Shown in pieces: positions 1 through 7,012 of a stretch of DNA of 10,922 nt. A program made the position numbers and the translations under genes. Location of the stretch: the NCBI GenBank assembly GCA_041580375.1, contig JBFGDZ010000126.1, positions 1-10,922 on the forward strand, written 5' to 3'. Within the stretch, counting starts at the first letter, position 1. Every line of letters starts with the position of its first letter. The notes under the pieces were generated by a model, which did not search any database, was not told the DNA's origin, and saw only the letters and a list, made by a program, of their open reading frames with translations. Source of the stretch: JAPUIN01 sp041580375 (lineage in GTDB: Bacteria > Acidobacteriota > Polarisedimenticolia > Gp22-AA2).

Positions 1-309
1 ACCGTCGACGTCTCCCGCGGTGAGAAACTCGGGCGCGCTTCCGACCGGAAAGCGCCGCTCCTGGCCGAACGTGAGGTCGCCCCGGCCCAGGAGGACGGCA
101 ACCTCGTCGGAGCCCGTCGTGGCGGCCAGGTCCGCATGTCCGTCGGCGTTGAAATCACCGGCCGCGACGAATCGGACGCCGCCCTCGACGGGATACGAGG
201 GGTGACGGAAGAGCGTCCCGGCGGCCGGGGCCCGTGTGGGCACGGACATCCAGAGAAAAAACAAGCTTCCGACGGCGGCCGTTTTACGGCAGAGACGGTT
301 CACGGGCAC
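1..309 (-). CDS. Secreted FG-GAP/VCBS repeat protein (N-terminal part, runs off left edge)
   Basis: This is the N-terminal part of an exported beta-propeller-type protein; the rest lies beyond position 1. The translation from GTG 309 has a short basic start (NRLCRKTAA), a hydrophobic stretch (GSLFFLWMSV) and a likely cleavage near APAAG. An FG-GAP/VCBS repeat follows: FVAAGDFNADGHADLAA, with the Asp/Asn-rich calcium loop DFNADGHAD, then LLGRGDLTFG, then the opening of a second repeat at LTAGDVDG. Proteins of this family are usually extracellular or cell-surface and form propellers of repeated blades. GTG 309 was chosen because GGAAG lies six bases upstream; in-frame ATGs at 348 and 381 are alternatives with weaker ribosome-binding sites. 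It follows the beta-helix gene on the same strand after about 200 bases. The family call is secure; substrate and function cannot be told. Confidence 0.82.
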   Translation of the reverse strand, partial: MPVNRLCRKTAAVGSLFFLWMSVPTRAPAAGTLFRHPSYPVEGGVRFVAAGDFNADGHADLAATTGSDEVAVLLGRGDLTFGQERRFPVGSAPEFLTAGDVDG

Positions 310-379
310 GCTCGACTTCCGACGCCCGGACGGGGCATCGGCTCGCATCTTCAAGATGATCAGGCGGCGAATTTCCTGC

Positions 380-406
380 ATTGTAAGCCCGAATCGCCTC
401 GATTCG
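380..406 (-). promoter_or_regulatory. Inverted repeat next to a TACAAT -10-like box, in front of the FG-GAP gene
   Basis: A perfect inverted repeat, CGAATCG-3 nt-CGATTCG, lies at 390-406. On the minus strand it is followed at 385-380 by TACAAT, a good -10 match. The only -35-like hexamer (TTGCTC, 411-406) is 20 bases away, which is too far. The repeat would sit in the spacer and could be an operator. It has no T-run, so a terminator for the upstream beta-helix gene (stop at 512-514) is unlikely. Apart from this, nothing is visible between 310 and 511. Confidence 0.3.
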
Positions 407-511
407 AGCAAATCTTCTGGGTGCCGCGTCCCGGGCCGGCCGATCGCCGGGACCTCCGGTTGCAGGGATCGCGCGACGTCGCGTATCCGGGGACTCGCAC
501 GAGAAGGCGGG

Positions 512-3301
512 CTACGGACAGGGCGACGTGTTGGGCCGCGGCGCCCCGCTGCTGGCGTTCCCCATCGGCGTCTCGCCCGCGGCGGTGTGCCCAGTGACGA
601 TGTAGAAGAATCCGTCGCCCGCGGCCGGGGTCGCGGCGTCGTTGTAAGACACGCCGGCGCTCGCGGTCAGGCAGACGCCGTAGCTCTCCGCCGCCCCGTC
701 GCCGTCGGCGTCGGCCAGGGCGGACAGTACGCCGCGGTAGAGGCTGTACCGGTCGATCGGATCGGCGGGGTTCGTGCCGCGCTCCGGCTGCCACGTCAGG
801 GGGAACGTTCCGCTCACGTAGATGAGGCCGTCGTCCAGGTCGCAGACGTCCCCTTCCGCGTCGGCGTCGAAATCGCTCTGGCCGGGGTTGGCGTCGAGCG
901 GACAGTTGTCGCATGCGTCGCCCGGCCCGTCGGCGTCCTGATCCCGCTGATCGGCGTTGGCGAGAGCCGGGCAGTTGTCGCAGGCGTCCCCGCTGCCGTC
1001 GCGGTCCCCGTCGAGCTGCGCGGGATTCGCGGCCAGCGGGCAGTTGTCCTCCAGGTCGAGGAGGCCGTCGCCGTCCGTATCGCCCGGGGCGATCGGGCAG
1101 GGCGCGGTGTTGGGCCGCTCCGAGCCGTCGGAGGCCCGGCCCAGGCTGCCCTCCCCGCAGCCGTTCACCGCGGAGATGAGGTAGTAGAAGACCGACCCGA
1201 CGGCCGGCACGCCGGCGTCCTGCGCGGCGGTGTCGAGCGATGCGCTCTCCAGGCAGGTCTGGTTGTAGGCGAAGGCGCCCGTGATCGCGCCGCGGTAGAT
1301 GTTGAACACGTTCGCCTGCGGCAGGCTGCTCCAGGAGAGCGTCGCGGGCGGCCCGGCCCGGATCGTGAGCGTCGGGTCCACCGGGCCGGGCGGCATCGTG
1401 ATCCAGGCCACGAGCGGCGCGCAGTCGAGCGTGTCGGGGACGCCGTCGCAGTCGGAGTCCGGGGGCGGCAGCTCGTAGGCGCCGAGATCGACCACGGCCG
1501 CACCGTCGCAGTCCGCGTCGACGACACGCGGCGCGCCGGCCAGGTCCAGCGTCGAGACGCCGGCGTTCGTGCCCGCGTCGATGACAGGCGAGTCGGCGCG
1601 CAGTCGGAAATCCTCGACCAGATTGCTCCCGGTGTTCCAGTTCGCGACGGGCCGGCCGGCCTGAGAGGCCGCCGCCAGGGCCGGCGAGAAGGTCAGAACG
1701 CCGGAGGACGCGTTGACGGCGATGATCGTCCTGGCGACGCCGTCGTCGTCATATTCGATCACCTGGTTGACCGCGTAGCGCGAGGCGCTGCGGACGGCGA
1801 CGGTCGTCGTCGTCCCGGGCGCGACGGTGACGTCGATGAAGAGGGGACGATTGACGAAGCGCGGATCCGCGGAGAGGTTCCCCGGCATCGCGAGGAACAT
1901 CGCCTCGGTGATGTCCCCCCTCACGTCGTTCGCGACGCCGGGCAGGACGATGTTGTCGTGGATGTCCGTGTGGGAGATCACGGGGTAAGACTGGTAATTG
2001 AACAGCCCGCCGCCGGTGCCGGTGGGGGAAGCCGAGTTACCGACGATGAGGGTGTTCGTGATGTGGACCTTCGGCTCCTCCACCTGCGGGATGAGGGCGT
2101 CGACGGAGACGCCGCCCCCGTAGCTCGAGTATGAGTATCCGCCCGGCGTTACCGTTCCGGTCACGCTGTTCCCGAAGATCGTGTTGCTGGTGACCTCCGC
2201 GGAGGCCTGGAACAGGTTGATGCCGCCCCCGAACATGGTGCTGGAGTTCCCATGGACGAGGTTGTCGGAGACGACCGGCGAGCCGTAGATCTCAATCCCG
2301 CCGCCCCCGTAGCCGGCCAGGTTCCCGAAGACGATGTTCCGCGTGACGATCGCGCCGGGAGCGCCGTCGATGCGGATCCCTCCTCCCTTGCCGATCTCGC
2401 CGCCCGCGAGGTTGCCGGCGATGAGGTTCGCTTCGATGCGGGCGAGGCCGCTCGAGAGGCCGATGGGGCCCAGGACGAAGATCCCGCCCCCGATCCCGAA
2501 CGAGTCGGTCTGTCCCCCCACGGGAGGAGGATCGGCCCGGTTGCGCGTGATCGTGTTGCCGAGGATCTGAGGGGCACCGTACGCGACGTAGATCCCCGCC
2601 CCGAGCCACCGGTCCTCCGGGCCGGAGAGGACGTTCCCGGTGATGACGTTGTTGCTGACGACGGCGTCCCCGAAGATGAAGACCCCGCCGCCCACCACCG
2701 TCTCCTCGAGAACGCGCACCTCGCCGCTGCCGCCCGTGATGGTGCAGCCGTCGATGGAGAAATCGGCGTTGGGGCGCCCCGTGCCGCCGGACGCGAAGAC
2801 GACGGCGCTTCGCCCCCGCCCGGCGGCGTCGATGGTCGTCGTTGAGGGGGACGCGCAGCGGACGTGGATGTTCGGGAAGATGAAGATGCGCTCGGCGTAG
2901 CGGCCGCCCGCGACGACGATCGTGGCTCCCGTGGCCGTTCCCGCGACGATCCGGCCGTTGGCGTCGTTGATCGCCGCCTGGATCGTGGGGTACGGCGAGG
3001 CCTGGGAGCCGCAGCCCGATGCGCAGAGGCTGTCGTCGTCCACGTACAGCGTCGCCGTGGCGGCGTCGAGGGTCCGGTGCGCGATCGGTCCGAAGAACAG
3101 GAGGAGCGCCGCGAGGCAGACGGGGATCGCCGCCGGGGGCCGCGGGCGGATCTCCGCGGGGGGCTGCCCGGCCCGGGTCGTCGATCTTCGGGGGCGTGAA
3201 CGACGGTTTCCAGCCAACAGCCGGTATCCTCGACGCCGGCGACCCGGGCCCTCCGGCCCCGCCGTCGCGCATCGCAGCCGGGAGGCTGCGTTCTCCCACA
3301 T
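512..3301 (-). CDS. Secreted right-handed beta-helix protein with thrombospondin type 3 repeats and two FN3-like modules
   Basis: A 929-residue exported multidomain protein. The hydrophobic signal core is at residues 57-73 and cleavage is likely near 80, just before LYVDDDS. Residues about 85-480 form a right-handed beta-helix of roughly eight rungs, each marked by a Gly-rich start such as GGGIFVLG, GGGIRIDG, GGGIEIYG or GGGINLFQ, followed by an N-T-I/N-L-I turn. A choice-of-anchor-Q-like segment follows at about 564-614 (SPVIDAG to DLGAYE). Then come an FN3-like module (about 620-737), Asp-rich thrombospondin type 3 calcium repeats (about 740-827, repeated GDACDNCP) and a second FN3-like module. 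The two modules end almost alike: RPNTAPCP and RPNTSPCP. ATG 3301 lacks a clear ribosome-binding site and gives a long basic lead; TTG 3217, with GAGGA nine bases upstream, is a credible alternative. Likely a surface or adhesive protein; no catalytic residues are recognised and the ligand is unknown. Confidence 0.85.
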   Translation of the reverse strand: MWENAASRLRCATAGPEGPGRRRRGYRLLAGNRRSRPRRSTTRAGQPPAEIRPRPPAAIPVCLAALLLFFGPIAHRTLDAATATLYVDDDSLCASGCGSQASPYPTIQAAINDANGRIVAGTATGATIVVAGGRYAERIFIFPNIHVRCASPSTTTIDAAGRGRSAVVFASGGTGRPNADFSIDGCTITGGSGEVRVLEETVVGGGVFIFGDAVVSNNVITGNVLSGPEDRWLGAGIYVAYGAPQILGNTITRNRADPPPVGGQTDSFGIGGGIFVLGPIGLSSGLARIEANLIAGNLAGGEIGKGGGIRIDGAPGAIVTRNIVFGNLAGYGGGGIEIYGSPVVSDNLVHGNSSTMFGGGINLFQASAEVTSNTIFGNSVTGTVTPGGYSYSSYGGGVSVDALIPQVEEPKVHITNTLIVGNSASPTGTGGGLFNYQSYPVISHTDIHDNIVLPGVANDVRGDITEAMFLAMPGNLSADPRFVNRPLFIDVTVAPGTTTTVAVRSASRYAVNQVIEYDDDGVARTIIAVNASSGVLTFSPALAAASQAGRPVANWNTGSNLVEDFRLRADSPVIDAGTNAGVSTLDLAGAPRVVDADCDGAAVVDLGAYELPPPDSDCDGVPDTLDCAPLVAWITMPPGPVDPTLTIRAGPPATLSWSSLPQANVFNIYRGAITGAFAYNQTCLESASLDTAAQDAGVPAVGSVFYYLISAVNGCGEGSLGRASDGSERPNTAPCPIAPGDTDGDGLLDLEDNCPLAANPAQLDGDRDGSGDACDNCPALANADQRDQDADGPGDACDNCPLDANPGQSDFDADAEGDVCDLDDGLIYVSGTFPLTWQPERGTNPADPIDRYSLYRGVLSALADADGDGAAESYGVCLTASAGVSYNDAATPAAGDGFFYIVTGHTAAGETPMGNASSGAPRPNTSPCP

Positions 3302-3318
3302 TGGAAAGAAGACGCTCG

Positions 3319-3348
3319 ATCAGTACACATCCGCGGTCGGGTCGTCAA
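3319..3348 (-). promoter_or_regulatory. Probable promoter of the beta-helix gene
   Basis: On the minus strand TTGACG (3348-3343, five of six consensus bases) is followed after 18 bases by ACTGAT (3324-3319), with an extended -10 TGT directly before it. Transcription would begin near 3312, only about ten bases before ATG 3301. This is one reason to consider the internal TTG start at 3217. Confidence 0.45.
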
Positions 3349-3387
3349 GTTGTTTTCCGGGAGGCTTCCCAAAACCCGGCCGGATGG

Positions 3388-3413
3388 TGCTATTCTCCTG
3401 CGTCGATCGACGC
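3388..3413 (+). promoter_or_regulatory. Extended -10 promoter and 14-bp palindrome ahead of the phosphate transporter gene
   Basis: TGCTATTCT (3388-3396) reads as an extended -10 element (TGn plus TATTCT). A -35 is poor (TTCCCA at 3366-3371, 19 bases away). A perfect 14-base palindrome, GCGTCGATCGACGC, fills 3400-3413, where transcription would start, and is well placed to act as an operator. No classical Pho box is recognised. This and the opposing promoter at 3319-3348 share the 176-base divergent gap. Confidence 0.4.
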
Positions 3414-3465
3414 CGTGGGATCGGGGAACCCGAGGGCGTGGTGATCTCGATCGCTCGTCTGGCCT

Positions 3466-3480
3466 GGAGAGGCGCACATA
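3466..3480 (+). promoter_or_regulatory. Shine-Dalgarno-like site in front of a possible AUA start codon
   Basis: GGAGAGG (3466-3472) is followed after five bases by ATA (3478-3480), in frame with the transporter. No ATG, GTG or TTG occurs in this frame between the stop TGA at 3442-3444 and ATG 3604, yet 3541-3600 encodes a clear membrane helix. This site is therefore the best candidate for the true start, with CTG 3565 as a second choice. A sequence error (ATA for ATG) would look the same. Confidence 0.4.
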
Positions 3481-4617
3481 TCTCCGACCACGCGTTCTGA
3501 GCCGACCATCCGGCCCGCTCGAAAGGGCGCGACCCCCGGGTTCCGCGTCCCGCGGGCGCTCGTTCTGATCTTCTTCCTGTACGCCTTTCTCGTCAGCATC
3601 GGAATGCTGAGCAGGGCGTTCAAGCTGCTCGGCGGAGGGTTCGTCGACGGTCTGCTGGCCGCCGCCTCCAACCCCGTCATCGGCCTGTTCGTGGGCATTC
3701 TGGCCACCACGCTGGCGCAGTCGTCCTCGACCACGACCTCTCTCGTCGTGGCGATGGTGGGCGGCGGAACGATGCCGGTGTCCACCGCGATCCCGGTGAT
3801 CATGGGAGCGAACATCGGGACGTCGGTCACCAACACCCTGGTGAGCCTGGGTCACCTGCGGCATGGCCGCGAGTTCTACCGCGCCTTCGCCGCATCGACC
3901 GTGCACGACTTCTTCAACATCATCGCGGTTCTGATCCTGTTCCCGTTGCAGGTGGCCACGAACTTCCTCGGGCGGCTCGCGTCGGCGACCGCGCGGCTTC
4001 TGGACGAGGCGGGCGGACTGACCTTCGCGAGCCCGCTCAAGCTGCTGACGGAGCCCGCCGTCAAGGCGGCCGTCTCGCTCCTGGGGGACCAGCCCATCTT
4101 GTTGATGCTGGCGTCGCTGGTGATCCTCTTCGTGTCGCTCCACCGGCTCGTCGTCACGCTCAAGAGTCTGGTCCTCACAAAGTTCGAGTCGTTCTTCGAT
4201 CAGGTGATCTTCAAGAATGCGGGGCGGGCGATGCTGCTCGGACTGATCCTGACGATCCTCGTGCAGTCGAGCAGCATCACGACGTCGCTGGTGGTCCCGC
4301 TGGCCGGAGCGGGGATCCTCACCCTGCGCCAGATCTTTCCCTACACGCTCGGCGCCAACGTCGGCACGACCGTCACGGCGATGCTCGCATCCCTGGCGGT
4401 GAGCGAGGTCAGCGCGGTCACGGTGGCGTTCGCCCATCTGATCTTCAACGCCGCGGGCATCCTCGTCGTCTGGCCGCTGCCCTCGGTCCGGAAGATCCCG
4501 ATGAATCTGGCCCGCCGGCTGGCCCATGTCTCCAACCGCAGGCGATGGCTGCCGGTGACCTATGTCGTCATTTGCTTCTATCTCGTGCCGTTTGTCATTA
4601 TCATGTTGCTGAGGTGA
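3478..4617 (+). CDS. Na+/phosphate cotransporter family membrane protein (Na_Pi_cotrans repeats)
   Basis: An inner-membrane transporter of the Na/Pi cotransporter family, expected to import inorganic phosphate with sodium. It carries two copies of the family's hallmark: AQSSSTTTSLVV followed by IMGANIGTSVTNT (QSSS at residues 81-84), and VQSSSITTSLVV followed by TLGANVGTTVTAM (QSSS at 263-266). This is the inverted-repeat arrangement of the family. The first helix (ALVLIFFLYAFLVSIG, residues 27-42) lies upstream of the first ATG at 3604, so the 337-residue protein from that ATG would lose it. I therefore start at ATA 3478 (379 aa); automatic annotation would probably start at 3604. Many bacterial relatives carry a C-terminal PhoU domain; here the protein ends after the last helix (VVICFYLVPFVIIMLL) and PhoU is the next gene, four bases downstream. 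Family call secure; start uncertain; phosphate is inferred from family. Confidence 0.9.
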   Translation: MSPTTRSEPTIRPARKGATPGFRVPRALVLIFFLYAFLVSIGMLSRAFKLLGGGFVDGLLAAASNPVIGLFVGILATTLAQSSSTTTSLVVAMVGGGTMPVSTAIPVIMGANIGTSVTNTLVSLGHLRHGREFYRAFAASTVHDFFNIIAVLILFPLQVATNFLGRLASATARLLDEAGGLTFASPLKLLTEPAVKAAVSLLGDQPILLMLASLVILFVSLHRLVVTLKSLVLTKFESFFDQVIFKNAGRAMLLGLILTILVQSSSITTSLVVPLAGAGILTLRQIFPYTLGANVGTTVTAMLASLAVSEVSAVTVAFAHLIFNAAGILVVWPLPSVRKIPMNLARRLAHVSNRRRWLPVTYVVICFYLVPFVIIMLLR

Positions 4618-4621
4618 GCCG

Positions 4622-5317
4622 ATGTTCAAGGAATTCTTCGACATGTTCCGGAGGGGGGACCAGCTGCACCAGGCGTTCGACCGCTCGCAGGAGATGCTGC
4701 GCGACGATCTCGAGATGTTCGAGGCCGCGACGCGCTCGCTCAGGCAGCGGGACGACGCCAAGCTGGATCTGGACGTCTACGCGAAGGATCAGAAGATCAA
4801 CGCCTATCAGCGGGAGGTCCGGCGGAAGGTGTTCACCCACCTGACGATCGCGAGCGGACGCGACCTGCACGCCGGCCTGGCGCTGGTGAGCGTCGTCATC
4901 GACATCGAGCGGATCGGCGATTACGCCAAGAACATCGTCGAGCTGGCGCTGAACCATCCCGGCCGGCTGCGCTGCGGGCCGCACGAGGAGATGGTGCGGC
5001 GCATCGAGACGACGGTGAAGACGATGTTCGGGCTTCTCCTGGAGGCCCTGCCGGAGAACGACGAGGACAAGGCACGCGAGGTGATGTCCGAGCACTGGTG
5101 GATCGCGCGCCGCGGGGACGAGATCGTCAACGCCCTGATCCAGAAGGACGAGCCGGATCTCCCGGGCCGGGAGGCGGTGACGACCGCGCTGTACGTCCGC
5201 TATCTGAAGCGCATCTCGGCCCACCTGATGGACATCGCATCGAGCGTGGCGAATCCCTTCGATCGGATCGGCTTCCGAGGGAGGGATCCGAACGGCGAGC
5301 TGAAGCAGGTCCAGTGA
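4622..5317 (+). CDS. PhoU-domain protein, partner of the Na+/phosphate transporter
   Basis: A 231-residue, all-helical cytoplasmic protein with the PhoU fold (two three-helix bundles). The first bundle keeps the metal-binding signature ERIGDYAKNI (residues 96-105). The matching stretch in the second bundle reads YLKRISAHLMDI (194-205), where the usual Glu and Asp of the ExxxD motif are Lys and Ala, so the second metal site looks lost. The gene begins four bases after the transporter stop, and its ribosome-binding site GAGGTGA overlaps that stop codon, so the two are almost certainly cotranscribed and translationally coupled. Standalone PhoU regulates the PstSCAB transporter and PhoR; next to a Na/Pi cotransporter it more likely controls that transporter, replacing the C-terminal PhoU domain fused to it in other bacteria. 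No pst or phoBR genes lie in the window. Confidence 0.88.
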   Translation: MFKEFFDMFRRGDQLHQAFDRSQEMLRDDLEMFEAATRSLRQRDDAKLDLDVYAKDQKINAYQREVRRKVFTHLTIASGRDLHAGLALVSVVIDIERIGDYAKNIVELALNHPGRLRCGPHEEMVRRIETTVKTMFGLLLEALPENDEDKAREVMSEHWWIARRGDEIVNALIQKDEPDLPGREAVTTALYVRYLKRISAHLMDIASSVANPFDRIGFRGRDPNGELKQVQ

Positions 5318-5365
5318 GCGATCCGTCTCCGCCGGCCGGCGGGGCGGGATGCGGGAGGGCGTGAC

Positions 5366-5842
5366 ATGCTGGCGCGCATCGCGCGGATGATCGGGGAGTT
5401 CGAGACCGGACGGCTGACGAGACGCGATCTGATCGCGGGCCTGGCGGCGCTGGCGGCCGCGGGAGGCGCGATCGGACGAGCGCCCGCGGCGGGCGCGCCG
5501 CGCGGCGCCTTTCGCGCCGTCGGCCTGAACCACATCGCCCTGAACGTGACCGACGTCGCCCGCTCGCGCGCCTTCTACGTCGAGCACCTCGGCCTGCGCG
5601 TGTCGAGCGAGAGCCGGGGGAGCGCCTTTCTGCGCTGCGGCGATCAGTTCGTCGCCCTGTTCCGCAGTCCGGATCCCGGCATGGATCATTATTGCTACGC
5701 GGTCGAGGGGTACGACGCGGGCGACGCGGCCCGGCGTCTGGAGGCGCGGGGGATCCGGCCGCGGGTCACGCGCGATCGGATCTACTTCGACGACCCGGAC
5801 GGGCTGGAGGTGCAGCTCTCCTCGCCCGGCCACGGAGTGTGA
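5366..5842 (+). CDS. Tat-exported VOC-fold (glyoxalase/bleomycin-resistance/dioxygenase superfamily) protein
   Basis: A 158-residue protein with one VOC module (residues about 50-153) behind a likely twin-arginine signal: LTRRDLIAGLAALAAAGG at 17-34, then an Ala-rich region with possible cleavage near APAAGA (39-44). The VOC part opens with GLNHIALNVTDVARSRAFYV and ends with YFDDPDGLEVQLSSP, both typical. Candidate metal ligands are His56, His108 (MDHYCYAV) and Glu148, a 2-His-1-carboxylate set as in metal-dependent members. Members include glyoxalase I, fosfomycin-resistance proteins and extradiol dioxygenases, so the substrate cannot be named. A single module implies a dimer. GGGAGG seven bases upstream supports ATG 5366. 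It lies 48 bases after the PhoU gene, probably in the same transcript. Export of a VOC protein through Tat is unusual and would fit a cofactor inserted in the cytoplasm. Confidence 0.8.
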   Translation: MLARIARMIGEFETGRLTRRDLIAGLAALAAAGGAIGRAPAAGAPRGAFRAVGLNHIALNVTDVARSRAFYVEHLGLRVSSESRGSAFLRCGDQFVALFRSPDPGMDHYCYAVEGYDAGDAARRLEARGIRPRVTRDRIYFDDPDGLEVQLSSPGHGV

Positions 5843-5871
5843 AGACCAGGCGCCACGGGAGGGAGAGCACG

Positions 5872-6123
5872 ATGCAAGGAACTCGCGTCACGGCGGGCCG
5901 GCCGAGGCCCCGCCGTCCGAGGAAGAAGACCGGGCACGAGCACGCCCTGGAGGGGCTGAGGGACACGCTCAGCCTGATGCTGACGCGCGTCATCGAGAAC
6001 GACGTCGACGTCACGGAGGCCCGGACGATGCTCGCATATCTGCGGAAGGAGCTCGACGCCCTCGAGGCGCGTTCCCGGGGCGCCACGCGAAGCCGGGCGC
6101 GACGCCGCCGCACGAATCGCTAG
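5872..6123 (+). CDS. Small basic hypothetical protein, 83 aa
   Basis: I do not recognise this protein. It has three parts: a very basic N-terminal tail (RPRPRRPRKK, residues 10-19), a central helical section of about 45 residues (EHALEGLRDTLSLMLTRVIE, a short DVDVTEAR turn, then TMLAYLRKELDALEAR), and an Arg-rich C-terminal tail (SRARRRRTNR at the end). The central section looks like a two-helix hairpin or short coiled coil that could dimerise; the tails suggest nucleic-acid or ribosome binding. That is inference from composition only. Translation is well supported: GGAGGGAGAG ends five bases before ATG 5872. It follows the VOC gene by 29 bases and is the last gene of the plus-strand run. Its stop is three bases from the end of the convergent PhzF-family gene, leaving no room for an ordinary terminator. 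Confidence 0.62.
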   Translation: MQGTRVTAGRPRPRRPRKKTGHEHALEGLRDTLSLMLTRVIENDVDVTEARTMLAYLRKELDALEARSRGATRSRARRRRTNR

Positions 6124-6126
6124 GGA

Positions 6127-6921
6127 TCAGACGAAGATCGTGCCGCGCGCGTACCGCACCGCGGCGCCCGCGATCAGGACGCGTCCGGAGCGTAACTCGA
6201 TCCCGAGCTCCCCGCCCCGCTTCGACAGCTGCCGCGCCTTCATCTTCTTTTGACCGAGCCGCCGCGCCCAGTCGGGCGCGAGGGCGCAGTGCGTCGACCC
6301 GGTGACCGGGTCCTCGGGGATGCCGGAGCCGGGGGCGAAATAGCGCGACACGAAGTCGACCTCGCGACCGGGCGCGCTGATGACGACGCCGTGCGGATGG
6401 AGCCGCTCCAGAACTGCGAGATCCGGCCGCGCGGCGGCGACCCGGTCCTCGTCCTCGAGGGTCGCGATGTAGTTCGGATCCCCGATCGAGACGAGCACCT
6501 CGACCGGGTCGCAGCGCAGACCGTCCAGAAGGTGGGGCGGCGGCGCGGAGCAGGGCTCCGTCCGCACTTCGGGAAAGTCGAGCACGTACAGATCCCCCCG
6601 GCGCATCACGCGGACCGATCCGCCCGGCGAGTCGAACTCGACCTCCTTCAGCGACGGCTCCATCTCGTTCATCACGACGTAGCCGGCGGCCAGCGTGGCG
6701 TGCCCGCAGAGCGGCGCCTCCTCGCGGGGCGTGAACCAGCGGATGCGGCGCCGGCCGTTCTCGGCGACGATGAACGCCGTCTCGGCCAGGTTGTTCTCCT
6801 CGGCGATCGCCTGCAGGGTGTCGTCCGGAAGCCACTCCTTCAGCGGGCAGACCGCCGCCGGATTCCCCCGGAACACCGACGTCGCGAAGGCATCGATCTG
6901 GAAGAACGGGATCTCTCTCAT
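6127..6921 (-). CDS. PhzF family isomerase/epimerase-like protein
   Basis: A 264-residue cytoplasmic enzyme of the PhzF family (diaminopimelate-epimerase fold, two similar halves). The opening FFQIDAFATSVFRGNPAAVC and the catalytic stretch NNLAETAF, with Glu47 matching PhzF Glu45, are diagnostic. Also present are the PLCGHATLA motif (70-78, where the second catalytic Cys of diaminopimelate epimerase is replaced by Gly-His) and EDPVTGSTHC in the second half (203-212). Length is normal for the family. True PhzF isomerises a phenazine precursor, but most members stand alone without phenazine genes, as here, and have unknown substrates. I start at ATG 6921, with GAGGA six bases upstream, rather than at the in-frame ATG 6954: the family begins at this methionine. 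A promoter lies at 7013-7041, so it can be transcribed independently of tadA. Confidence 0.88.
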   Translation of the reverse strand: MREIPFFQIDAFATSVFRGNPAAVCPLKEWLPDDTLQAIAEENNLAETAFIVAENGRRRIRWFTPREEAPLCGHATLAAGYVVMNEMEPSLKEVEFDSPGGSVRVMRRGDLYVLDFPEVRTEPCSAPPPHLLDGLRCDPVEVLVSIGDPNYIATLEDEDRVAAARPDLAVLERLHPHGVVISAPGREVDFVSRYFAPGSGIPEDPVTGSTHCALAPDWARRLGQKKMKARQLSKRGGELGIELRSGRVLIAGAAVRYARGTIFV

Positions 6922-7012
6922 GGCTCGTCCTCGCGTTCCGGGCCGCAACGTCACGGGGCGGAATCGTCATAGGACAATTCCGGCGCTCCGGTTCGGTGTC
7001 CGGCCCGGCGCC

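Noticed and set aside
236..2134. Long plus-strand open frame (632 codons) opposite the beta-helix gene
   Set aside because: Its translation is dominated by Arg, Val, Gly and Ala with no domain, and it lies antisense to a gene with clear repeats and a signal peptide. High GC keeps opposite frames open.
2161..4761. Long minus-strand open frame (866 codons) spanning two recognised genes
   Set aside because: It crosses the divergent promoter region and lies antisense to the transporter, with low-complexity His/Arg/Asp and Ser/Arg composition. It is a shadow frame.
4601..5833. Minus-strand open frame (410 codons) opposite the PhoU and VOC genes
   Set aside because: Both genes under it have clear families and ribosome-binding sites; the antisense product has no recognisable domain.
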